This document shows positions 29,380 through 37,157 of a DNA stretch of 64,000 nt, piece after piece; position 1 is the first letter of the stretch; each line of letters begins with the position of its first letter. Source of the DNA: Anabaena sphaerica FACHB-251 (GTDB lineage Bacteria > Cyanobacteriota > Cyanobacteriia > Cyanobacteriales > Nostocaceae). The notes beneath the pieces were generated by a model. The model was not told the origin of the DNA and made no database searches. It was given only the letters and a program-made list of their open reading frames with translations. The position numbers and the translations under genes are program-made. The stretch lies in contig NZ_JACJQU010000023.1 in assembly GCF_014696825.1 (NCBI RefSeq), positions 1 through 64,000 on the forward strand, in the 5' to 3' direction.

Positions 29380-30027
29380 GTGATAGAAACCATCAATCAG
29401 TCTCAAGAAACAGCAATTCTGGAGAGCTTTATAGAATTGGTTAAATCTCCTTATGGAGATTTTGCTGCCATTGGGAAGCTTTCCCATTTTCTGAACAATC
29501 CAGCTACGCTCCAAAAAATTGTGGACTTTCTCAGTTTGACCTCCCAAGGTAAGCAAGCTTTTGTAGACCGCCCCTTGTTGGGAAAAATTGATTTACAGCA
29601 ACTGCATCAATTACCTAAGCATACACTGGGCTATATGTATGCCGAACACATGATCAGAAATGGATTAACTCCACCACCTGTTAATGAAATTGCAAACGAT
29701 CAGTTTACATTTTTGGGTACTCACATTACTGAAACTCATGATATCTGGCACGTCGTTACAGGGTGTAATACTGATAAACCAGGTGAGGTTAAACTAGAAG
29801 CTTTTTATATCGCACAGCTTGCGTCAGACCGTTTATTTATAGCCCTGCTTGCTAAGAATCTGCTCAAAACCGCAATGTACGAAGTCGAACTCTGTGAGCA
29901 GATTATGGATGGGTTGTCGCAAGGTTGGATTATGGGAAAACGGGCAAAACCCCTGTTTGGCATAGAATGGAACAGATTATGGGAAACACCCTTAAAAGAC
30001 TTGCAGACATCTTTGAACATTAGCTAA
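29380..30027 (+). CDS. Coq4 family protein
   Basis: 215 residues. It contains the Coq4 metal motif HDxxHx(11)E: HDIWH is followed by 11 residues and Glu in ETHDIWHVVTGC...PGEVKLEAF. Helices before and after match the Coq4 fold. In eukaryotes COQ4 acts in ubiquinone ring processing, recently assigned to oxidative removal of the C1 carboxyl. The cyanobacterial role is not established. The start is GTG at 29380 (MIETINQSQET). Its neighbour UbiD is another quinone-ring decarboxylase type, which makes a quinone link plausible. Confidence 0.87.
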   Translation: MIETINQSQETAILESFIELVKSPYGDFAAIGKLSHFLNNPATLQKIVDFLSLTSQGKQAFVDRPLLGKIDLQQLHQLPKHTLGYMYAEHMIRNGLTPPPVNEIANDQFTFLGTHITETHDIWHVVTGCNTDKPGEVKLEAFYIAQLASDRLFIALLAKNLLKTAMYEVELCEQIMDGLSQGWIMGKRAKPLFGIEWNRLWETPLKDLQTSLNIS

Positions 30028-30217
30028 GTAGAAAGGCACAAAATAACCGTAGACGCGCAGCGGCTTCTCGGAGAGTAGTCTGTAACGAAAAGTAAACAAA
30101 CAACAGAAAAAACTATCAAGCAAAGAGGAATTGTCAACTCATAGAAACAGGAGAAGGGATATGGGGAAATAGGGTATCAAAAAAATAATTCTTACCCTAC
30201 ACCCCATGCTCCATGCC

Positions 30218-31213
30218 CTACACCCTTCTGGATATCATCCTCGCATCCCAAGTATAGAAACCAATTTGGTTAGGAACTCTAGAAAATCTACCTGTACGAT
30301 GACCTCTAGATAACTCATTGAGAACTTTGTTTTTCACCTCTCTAATTTCCTGATCATCAAGTTCTCCATAAATACCCGTGACGATTTCATTTACAGCGAA
30401 AACCCGTCCCCGATGTTGATCTAAGAAAGAGGTAAGAGCGTCAATTAAAAATTGACCTTCAAATTCTTCGAGCATCGGCACTTCTGTTGTTTGTCGTGTA
30501 ACAAAAGGCTTCTTTTTTTGATTTTTAGCACGAGAAGAAGAGCCGTTGTGATGATTTGGATCTAACAGACTTAAAGCCAGAGTATAACAACCAGGTTCAT
30601 TGGGAATAGCTGACCAATAACCCCTTTCTCTACCTTGGGTAAGAGAGGATTGAACTCTACCTTTGACGATTTTGAAGATAGTTGACTCTAAATCACCGTA
30701 AAGCGATCGCACAATAAAATCTATATGGCATACAGTCCCAGCATATTCGTGCAGTAGCATTTTCAAAGCTTCCATCCGAGTCAGAGATTGATATTGGGGG
30801 AGCATGGGAATTTCTGCCCCCTTGGTGAAATGATCATAACTATCTGAAGGTGTATTTCTGGGATGAGAAGTTTCTGACTCTGTAGCAGCAGAACTTGAGC
30901 CATTTGTTTGCCATTGATCTGAGTGAGAAGGTTCTGACTCTAGAGACTCCAACAAGTCTAAATCAGACTTATGTTCTGATGACAAAAACAAGCGTGAACC
31001 TTTTTTATCACTTGCTTCTAGTTGTGAAAGTGGTTCCTGTTCATCAGGATAAGACCAGGGAGACAACAAAGCTTCCACATGGTCTAATTGCGATCGCGCT
31101 TCGATAAATAGCCGTTGGTACTCTTGTGCAAGACCAGCATAGTAGTCTCGTAATTCCAACAATGGCGTAATGAATACCTCTGAAGGAGGTTGTAATTGTT
31201 CTTGGGGATTCAT
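30218..31213 (-). CDS. Conserved cyanobacterial protein with two winged-helix-like repeats
   Basis: 331 residues that I do not recognise by name. After a helical N-terminus (LLELRDYYAGLAQEYQRLFI) and a Ser/acidic-rich linker there are two alignable segments of about 75 residues. The first is LKMLLHEYAGTVCHIDFIVRSLYGDLE followed by RGYWSAIPNEPGCYTL. The second is LTSFLDQHRGRVFAVNEIVTGIYGELD followed by TGRFSRVPNQIGFYTW. The layout suggests tandem winged-helix modules, but DNA binding is not shown. The small zinc-ribbon gene lies 10 bp upstream on the same strand, so the two form a likely operon. Confidence 0.75.
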   Translation of the reverse strand: MNPQEQLQPPSEVFITPLLELRDYYAGLAQEYQRLFIEARSQLDHVEALLSPWSYPDEQEPLSQLEASDKKGSRLFLSSEHKSDLDLLESLESEPSHSDQWQTNGSSSAATESETSHPRNTPSDSYDHFTKGAEIPMLPQYQSLTRMEALKMLLHEYAGTVCHIDFIVRSLYGDLESTIFKIVKGRVQSSLTQGRERGYWSAIPNEPGCYTLALSLLDPNHHNGSSSRAKNQKKKPFVTRQTTEVPMLEEFEGQFLIDALTSFLDQHRGRVFAVNEIVTGIYGELDDQEIREVKNKVLNELSRGHRTGRFSRVPNQIGFYTWDARMISRRV

Positions 31214-31223
31214 ATTACTTCAA

Positions 31224-31469
31224 TCAATCTAAATCAATGTCACTTTTGTAAGTCATCGCATGAGGTTTGAGCTTTCTAGATTCCTGGACAGATTTTTTAG
31301 GTGCTTGAGGAGGACGACAGCTTTCACAATATAAAGGTCTAGGTCCAAAAGTTTCCCGTTTTGTCGCCTGATTACACTCTTTACAGACAAAATGAAAAAT
31401 TCGAGTGTGAATCTGTCTTTTATGCGCTCTGACAGTATATTCTCTAACATCAATAGTTTTAGTAGCCAT
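31224..31469 (-). CDS. Small zinc-ribbon protein
   Basis: 81 residues with CKEC and CESC pairs 18-20 residues apart, a likely four-cysteine zinc site, between a basic N-terminus ([18 protein letters not shown]) and a basic tail. It is conserved-looking and probably nucleic-acid or protein binding. It immediately precedes the two-repeat protein gene and is probably co-transcribed with it. Confidence 0.75.
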   Translation of the reverse strand: MATKTIDVREYTVRAHKRQIHTRIFHFVCKECNQATKRETFGPRPLYCESCRPPQAPKKSVQESRKLKPHAMTYKSDIDLD

Positions 31470-32041
31470 AATTAAGAATTGAGGATTTCAGTACTCTTAA
31501 TATAGCTATTCAAGCAAACAAAACTATTTCAGTGTGTGTTTTAGTGCAAGTTTTATTCAAATCCTTACAATAGAGCCAATCAGGATAGAAATTTGAATAG
31601 TCAAGAATGAACAGCGAAGCAATCTCAACCCATAGGATTGTTGCGCTGCACTAGCTTTCCTGATAATGACATTTCATCTTTAATTTAAGTCTTTCTACTT
31701 GTTCATCTGAGTCTACTGATAATCTGGATAAGTTTGCATAACTTAGATATTTAAACCATCCTCCTCATGGATGAAATCGCTAGATAAAGTTGTTCATCCT
31801 TCGTAATTTATGATTCATCCTTGATTTTTGTGTTAGAGATAAATCCCCGATTCTATGAGAAGTTGGGGAGCTAAGTATGAGTTTTTTTTAGTTACAGCTA
31901 TTTTTAGGTAAATAGACCACAAACATACCTCTCTCCTCGTCGGAGAGAGGCTTTGATTTCCTCCCCTTCCCTTGTAGGGAAGGGGCTGGAGGTTAGGTCT
32001 CATAATTACGGTTCAAATCCGTGAAAACTGCTGTAAGCTAC
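31470..32041. other. 570-bp spacer with repeat elements, no gene
   Basis: Contains an ATCCCCGATTCT...AGTTGGGGA hairpin (31842-31869) and two adjacent perfect hairpins, CCTCTCTCC / GGAGAGAGG (31928-31950) and CCCCTTCCC / GGGAAGGGG (31963-31985). The latter two lie just downstream of dnaK and may end its transcript. The sequence ACGGTTCAAATCCGT near 32005 looks like a tRNA T-arm, but no tRNA can be folded around it. Confidence 0.6.
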
Positions 32042-33928
32042 TTATTGGGACTCCACAAAATCAGCATCAATCACATCTTCACCACGACCAGTTTGTGCTT
32101 CCCGACTGCTTCCATTTGGGCTTCCCGCTTGGGCATAAACCGCACTACCAATTTGCATCAAGACTTGCTGTAATTCACTGCTAAGAGATTTAATGCGGTC
32201 AAAATTATCTTGATTAATGGCTTCCCGCAAATCCTTGACTAACTCTTCAACTCGGCTTTTATCACCATCACTCACCTTATCACCCAAGTCTCTAATTTGT
32301 TTCTCAGCTTGATAAGCTAAAGAATCTGCCAAATTTTTGGTGTCGATTTGTTCACGTCGTCTTTTATCTTCCTCAGCATGAGATTCCGCATCCCGCACCA
32401 TCTTTTCAACATCCCGCTTATCGAGAGTAGAAGCACCAGTAATAGAAATTGACTGCTGTTTACTAGTGGCTTTATCTTTAGCTGTAACTGACAGAATACC
32501 ATTAGCATCAATGTCAAAAGTCACATCTATTTGTGGTACACCTCTTGGCGCTGGAGGAATACCATCAAGGCGGAAAGTACCTAAACTCTTATTATCTTTA
32601 GCTAATTCCCTCTCACCTTGCAGAACATGAACTTCCACATTACTTTGACCATCAGCCGCAGTAGAAAAGATTTCTGATTTCTTCACTGGGATAGTCGTAT
32701 TGCGGGGAATGATTTTAGTCATCACACCACCAAGAGTTTCCACACCCAAAGACAAAGGAGTAACATCAAGCAGTAGAATATCTTTGACTTCACCAGACAA
32801 AACACCCGCTTGAATAGCCGCACCCACCGCTACAACTTCATCAGGATTCACACCTTGACAAGGTTCTTTACCCGTCATTCTTCTGACCAATTCTTGCACA
32901 GCAGGAATGCGAGTCGAACCACCAACTAAGACAATTTCATCAAGTTGAGCATTTGTAAGTTTTGCATCTTGCAATGCTTGTTGAACTGGTTTACGACAAC
33001 GGTCGAAAAGATCCGCTGCCATCTCTTCAAATTTACCCCTTGTCAAAGTTACATCCAAGTGTTTTGGACCAGCTTGAGTAGCGGTAATAAAGGGCAAATT
33101 AATATTAGTTTGAGTCGCACTAGAAAGCTCAATCTTTGCCTTTTCCGCAGCTTCAGTCAATCTTTGTAAGGCTTGTTTATCTTTGCGTAAATCAATGCCT
33201 TCATTACTTTGAAACTCATTAGCTAACCAATCAACAATCTTTTTATCGAAGTCATCACCACCTAAATGAGTATCCCCACTCGTAGATTTAACTTCAAAAA
33301 CACCATCTCCAACTTCCAAAATAGAAACATCAAAAGTACCGCCACCAAGGTCAAATACTAAGATAGTTTCATTTTCCTTTTTATCCAAACCATAAGCTAA
33401 GGCTGCTGCTGTTGGTTCATTGATAATGCGGAGAACATCTAAACCAGCAATTTTACCTGCATCTTTAGTAGCTTGCCGTTGAGAATCGTTAAAATAAGCA
33501 GGAACAGTAATCACTGCTTGAGTAACTTTTTCTCCTAAATATTTACTAGCATCATCAACCAACTTTCTCAGCACTTGGGCAGAAATTTCTTCTGGTGCAA
33601 ATTGTTTACCCGCAGCGGGACAATTGAGTTTCACATTGCCATTACTATCTCGCAGAGTTCTATAAGAAACTTCCGTAGCTTCATGGGTGATTTCTTCATA
33701 TTTACGCCCAATGAAACGTTTCACAGAATAAAAAGTATTTTCTGGGTTCATTACCGCTTGACGACGAGCAATTTGACCTACCAAGCGTTCCCCGCTTTTA
33801 GTGTAAGCGACAACTGAAGGAGTGATGCGTTGTCCTTCAGAATTAGCAATTACTAATGGTTGCCCTCCTTCCATCACGGCAACACAAGAGTTTGTAGTTC
33901 CTAAATCAATTCCTACTACTTTTGCCAT
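32042..33928 (-). CDS. dnaK: Chaperone DnaK (Hsp70)
   Basis: 628 residues, full length. The nucleotide-binding domain has [17 protein letters not shown] at the start, [25 protein letters not shown], the [12 protein letters not shown] phosphate loop and the [11 protein letters not shown] adenosine motif. The substrate domain starts after the linker [11 protein letters not shown]. The C-terminal lid ends in [12 protein letters not shown], a DnaK-type tail. Cyanobacteria carry several dnaK genes; this one resembles the essential DnaK2 type by its standard tail, but I do not number it. A GGGGGAAG ribosome-binding site lies a few bases before the ATG. It is followed upstream by hsp20, with a repeat between, and no CIRCE operator is seen. 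Confidence 0.97.
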   Translation of the reverse strand: MAKVVGIDLGTTNSCVAVMEGGQPLVIANSEGQRITPSVVAYTKSGERLVGQIARRQAVMNPENTFYSVKRFIGRKYEEITHEATEVSYRTLRDSNGNVKLNCPAAGKQFAPEEISAQVLRKLVDDASKYLGEKVTQAVITVPAYFNDSQRQATKDAGKIAGLDVLRIINEPTAAALAYGLDKKENETILVFDLGGGTFDVSILEVGDGVFEVKSTSGDTHLGGDDFDKKIVDWLANEFQSNEGIDLRKDKQALQRLTEAAEKAKIELSSATQTNINLPFITATQAGPKHLDVTLTRGKFEEMAADLFDRCRKPVQQALQDAKLTNAQLDEIVLVGGSTRIPAVQELVRRMTGKEPCQGVNPDEVVAVGAAIQAGVLSGEVKDILLLDVTPLSLGVETLGGVMTKIIPRNTTIPVKKSEIFSTAADGQSNVEVHVLQGERELAKDNKSLGTFRLDGIPPAPRGVPQIDVTFDIDANGILSVTAKDKATSKQQSISITGASTLDKRDVEKMVRDAESHAEEDKRRREQIDTKNLADSLAYQAEKQIRDLGDKVSDGDKSRVEELVKDLREAINQDNFDRIKSLSSELQQVLMQIGSAVYAQAGSPNGSSREAQTGRGEDVIDADFVESQ

Positions 33929-33965
33929 ATCTTCCCCCTGGGCTTCAGTAGAAGTGTACTTTTTT

Positions 33966-34077
33966 ATCTCGTTCCCAGTCAGAGACTGGGAATGCCATCA
34001 CAGAGGCTCTGCCTCTGCTATCATTAAAGGCAGAGCCTTCTAGAAGTCATCCCGTACTCTGTATGGGAACGAGAAAA
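33966..34077. repeat. Dispersed CTCGTTCCCA element with inverted ends
   Basis: About 112 bp bounded by CTCGTTCCCA and TGGGAACGAG. The inner part repeats the theme GGCTCTGCCTCTG and its complement AGGCAGAGCC, so most of the element can fold on itself. It sits between hsp20 and dnaK. It looks like a non-autonomous repeat common in filamentous cyanobacteria; only one copy is in this window. Confidence 0.75.
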
Positions 34078-34127
34078 CGAGAAAAAACGAGAATCTGGGT
34101 TTTTACAAATCAGAACTGGCTGATAAA

Positions 34128-34622
34128 TTAACCGAGATTAACTTTGAAAGCTTTTTGTTTTTCCGGTTCTGCTTTCGGCAAATTCAACCGCAAAATACCA
34201 TCTTTATATTCAGCCTGAACTTGTTCATGCTGCACATTAGAAGGCAATGGTATTACCCGTTGGAATTTGCCATAACGAAATTCTGAACGAGTGTAACCTT
34301 CTCTTTCGGTTGTAGTTTCCGATTTTCTTTCACCAGTAATAGAAACAGCTTCAGGAGTTACTTCCACATTTACATCTTTGGCTTCTAAACCAGGTAGTTC
34401 TACTTTCAATTTAAAAGCATCATCAGTTTCTTCCAGTTCAGCCGCAGGAATAAAAGTTAATCCTGCTCTTTCACCTCCATCACCTGGTATCATTCTTTCA
34501 AACAAGCGATTCATCCGCCGTTGGAGGGTATCAATTTCGCGGAAAGGGTCCCAGCGTTCAAGTTCGCGAAATGGTTCTAAGCGTTCAATATCCCGGATTG
34601 GGTCCCAACGAACTAGTGCCAT
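34128..34622 (-). CDS. hspA: Small heat-shock protein (Hsp20/alpha-crystallin)
   Basis: 164 residues. An N-terminal arm (MALVRWDPIRDIERLEPFRE onwards) contains repeated RWDPxR/LEPFRE motifs. The alpha-crystallin domain follows (ETDDAFKLKVELPGLEAKDV, then YGKFQRVIPLPSNV, then YKDGILRLNLPKAE). The tail contains the oligomerisation-type basic C-terminus. It prevents protein aggregation under heat and oxidative stress, and associates with thylakoid membranes in related species. It has a good AGGAG site ahead of the ATG. It is adjacent to dnaK on the same strand, forming a small chaperone neighbourhood. Regulation is not evident. Confidence 0.96.
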   Translation of the reverse strand: MALVRWDPIRDIERLEPFRELERWDPFREIDTLQRRMNRLFERMIPGDGGERAGLTFIPAAELEETDDAFKLKVELPGLEAKDVNVEVTPEAVSITGERKSETTTEREGYTRSEFRYGKFQRVIPLPSNVQHEQVQAEYKDGILRLNLPKAEPEKQKAFKVNLG

Positions 34623-34972
34623 AACTATCTCCTATACAATGCTGTATTTAGCTGGCGGAGGCTTAATTTCAAGCTTCACAGATGGCAAACAATACTAGTA
34701 ATAATTTTTTAAATCTTTCGCTGCGTGAAGCTTCATCTTTTGCTTCCTAGTTAAACAATAACACCAACTTTAAAATTCAGTTGGTTCGGTTTTATAGCTA
34801 TGGGAATCGCAATAGCCGTACCTGTTTAATTGATTTACAATTTGTTACAAATCTTGCTATAATAAATACACCTTAATCTTAGTTATAAATATCTCAATAT
34901 TTATTTAAATTAAAAGAATTTATTTATCCAAAACACATAAAATAAAAATCTATCTTAGGTGTGATTCTGAAA

Positions 34973-35740
34973 TTAATAAGAGAAATAATTAAACTCTAAC
35001 TTTTGAGATATAGATTTTAGTAAAAGCTTTTCATGAGAACGAAGAAAAAAGTGATTACCATCAAGCATTTGTAAATGAAAAGCCGCCGTCGTATGTTCTT
35101 GCCATGCTTTTAGTTCAAAATCAGTAAATGCTGGATCTTGCAAACCACCAAAAACACTAATCGGAAAATCAAAAGGTGGTTCATTTGTGTAACTGTAAGT
35201 ATCTAAAACCGTAAAATCAGCCCGGAGAATAGGGAGAAAAAGTTGGATAATGTCTTGATTTTCTATGACATCATCAGGAGTACCATTAAAATTACGAATT
35301 TCTTGCCAAAACTCTGCATCTGGTAAGTTGTAAATCGGTCGTTTTGTAGGAGAAACTTGTGGTGCATTGCGAGCAGATATAAATAGATGCAATGGAGTTA
35401 AATTATAATCTGAGCGTAGTAAACGAGTTAATTCAAAACTGACCAATCCACCCATACTATGACCAAAAATAGCAAAGGGTTTATCTAAATAGGGAATGAT
35501 ATTTTGGGCTATTTCCCTCACCAAAGGTTGCATTTTTGTATAGGGAGGTAAGTTCATTTGTCTTCCCCTTCCCGGAATTTCTAGAGGACACACTTCAATG
35601 GTTTGGGGTAAAGAATTAGGCCATGTACGAAATATCATGGCGCTACCTCCTGCGTAGGGTAAGCAAAATAAGCGTAATTTGGCTTGGGGGTTGGGTTTAG
35701 GACAAGTTACCGAGGAGTTGAAGGTGGTTTTGGTTGTCAT
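34973..35740 (-). CDS. Type II thioesterase of non-ribosomal peptide/polyketide type
   Basis: 255 residues of the alpha/beta-hydrolase type II thioesterase family. The oxyanion region is LFCLPYAGGSAMIFRTW, the nucleophile elbow FGHSMGG has Ser95, Asp lies in FGGLQDPAFTD and His in LDGNHFFLRSH, completing the triad. These enzymes clear misloaded carrier proteins in NRPS/PKS lines. No carrier-protein or synthetase gene is in the window, so it is an orphan here and either serves a distant cluster or is a relic of one. It is divergent from the protease gene, with a 130-bp gap. Confidence 0.9.
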   Translation of the reverse strand: MTTKTTFNSSVTCPKPNPQAKLRLFCLPYAGGSAMIFRTWPNSLPQTIEVCPLEIPGRGRQMNLPPYTKMQPLVREIAQNIIPYLDKPFAIFGHSMGGLVSFELTRLLRSDYNLTPLHLFISARNAPQVSPTKRPIYNLPDAEFWQEIRNFNGTPDDVIENQDIIQLFLPILRADFTVLDTYSYTNEPPFDFPISVFGGLQDPAFTDFELKAWQEHTTAAFHLQMLDGNHFFLRSHEKLLLKSISQKLEFNYFSY

Positions 35741-35870
35741 AATTGGGTATAATTGTGGATAATAATATTTAACTAGATTTTTTAGATATATTCACTGATA
35801 ATCCCATAAAATGACTAGAATATGGGCTAAGACCAGTGTTTATCATTCAGGTTGGTGTGAGGAGTATTTG

Positions 35871-37157
35871 ATGGGTGTTTACATTATTCGTCCTAAGACA
35901 ACATCGGTAGCGCGTTCTCTTAAATTAGCATCGAGAAAATTTACCCGTGAAAGTCGTCCTTCACAAGTCGCAGAAGTGGTGAATTTTTGGCAACAAGACA
36001 CTGTATATAAAGAAATAAACTCTTACTTAGATACCTTGTACTTAGATCCCTTCTGTGGTAGTGGCGGTCTAATTAGAGAAATAATATCCTCTTCAAAAGA
36101 TGCAGATAAACTCCCTGAGCATCAAAACAGCATCAGTATTACAGGTACTAAAGTTGTTGATATACCTGACGAAGAAATTGAGCAAGTACGTCAAGATTTA
36201 CCTAATGCTCTAATTTTACGTGATTTGCCAATAGAGTTAATTCAGCCAGAACGAAATTTAACAGGTAAAAAAGATACAATAAATAAAGATGATCTTTGGC
36301 ATTTAGAAGCTATATCTCTGATTACCGCACGTCGGCAAGGATTTACAGGAACAGGCAAAGGAATAAGTGTTGCAGTTCTCGATTCTGGTATAGATGCAAA
36401 CCATCCAGAAATAAAAGATAAAATAATTGAATCTTATCGTTTAAATCCCAGGACACAGGAGATTCAAACCGTACCATTTGAAGATACAGTTGGACATGGT
36501 ACTCATGTTGCAGGTTTAATTTGTGGAAATCAAGTTGGTGTTGCACCAGAAGCACAAATCATCAACATTATTATGTTTCCTAATGGTGTATGTAATCTCT
36601 CAGATTGGATATCTTGGTTTGATTGGTTAGCATTACAACCAGAAATAAATATAGTTAATATTTCTGCGGGTGAACTTTCTTTACCAGCAGGTTATTTTGA
36701 GCTATTTAATTCTTTAATTGATGATTTAATAGCTGTAGGTTTAATTCCCATTTGTGCTGTAGGTAATGAAGGATTTAATCGTTCTCGTACTCCGGGTAAC
36801 TGTAAAGGTTCACTTTCGGTAGGTGCTATCAATAATAAAAATAAAGTTGCATCCTTTAGCGGTAACACTACTATCACAAATGACTATCAATCTTATAATG
36901 TTCCTTATGTAGTTGCACCGGGAGAAAGCGTTTATTCATCTATCTTAGGTGGAGGTTATGAAGCGTGGAATGGTACATCTATGGCCACACCTATAGTTTC
37001 TGGTGTAGCGGCTTTAATATTAGAGAAGTATAATAAAAATATCTCTGTGCTAAATTTATTAGATGAAATTCTGACGAACTGTCAAGATTTAGGACTGGAT
37101 AAAGAACGCCAAGGTAAAGGTTTAGTTCAAGTACCAAAAGCCCTATATGAACCTTAA
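35871..37157 (+). CDS. Subtilisin-like (S8) serine protease of a NACHT pair
   Basis: About 428 residues from the ATG at 35871, which has an AGGAG six bases upstream. The frame is open from 35811, and residue numbers here count from that upstream position. The full triad is present: Asp191 (VLDSGID), His229 (GHGTHVAG) and Ser390 (GTSMATP), with the oxyanion Asn in AVGNEG. There is no signal peptide, so it is an intracellular protease. The N-terminal region (about 100 residues) does not look like a normal inhibitory propeptide. The NACHT gene begins inside its last codons (11-bp overlap), a sign of tight co-expression. I infer it is the effector released or activated by the NACHT sensor. Confidence 0.9.
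   Translation: MGVYIIRPKTTSVARSLKLASRKFTRESRPSQVAEVVNFWQQDTVYKEINSYLDTLYLDPFCGSGGLIREIISSSKDADKLPEHQNSISITGTKVVDIPDEEIEQVRQDLPNALILRDLPIELIQPERNLTGKKDTINKDDLWHLEAISLITARRQGFTGTGKGISVAVLDSGIDANHPEIKDKIIESYRLNPRTQEIQTVPFEDTVGHGTHVAGLICGNQVGVAPEAQIINIIMFPNGVCNLSDWISWFDWLALQPEINIVNISAGELSLPAGYFELFNSLIDDLIAVGLIPICAVGNEGFNRSRTPGNCKGSLSVGAINNKNKVASFSGNTTITNDYQSYNVPYVVAPGESVYSSILGGGYEAWNGTSMATPIVSGVAALILEKYNKNISVLNLLDEILTNCQDLGLDKERQGKGLVQVPKALYEP

Noticed and set aside
31985-32041. tRNA-like T-arm ACGGTTCAAATCCGT with an upstream CTCATAA
   Set aside because: No acceptor stem or D-arm can be paired, and the sequence left of it is a known type of dispersed repeat. Treated as coincidence.
34623-34972. 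Heat-shock operator (CIRCE) ahead of hsp20
   Set aside because: No TTAGCACTC inverted repeat is present in the 350-bp upstream region.
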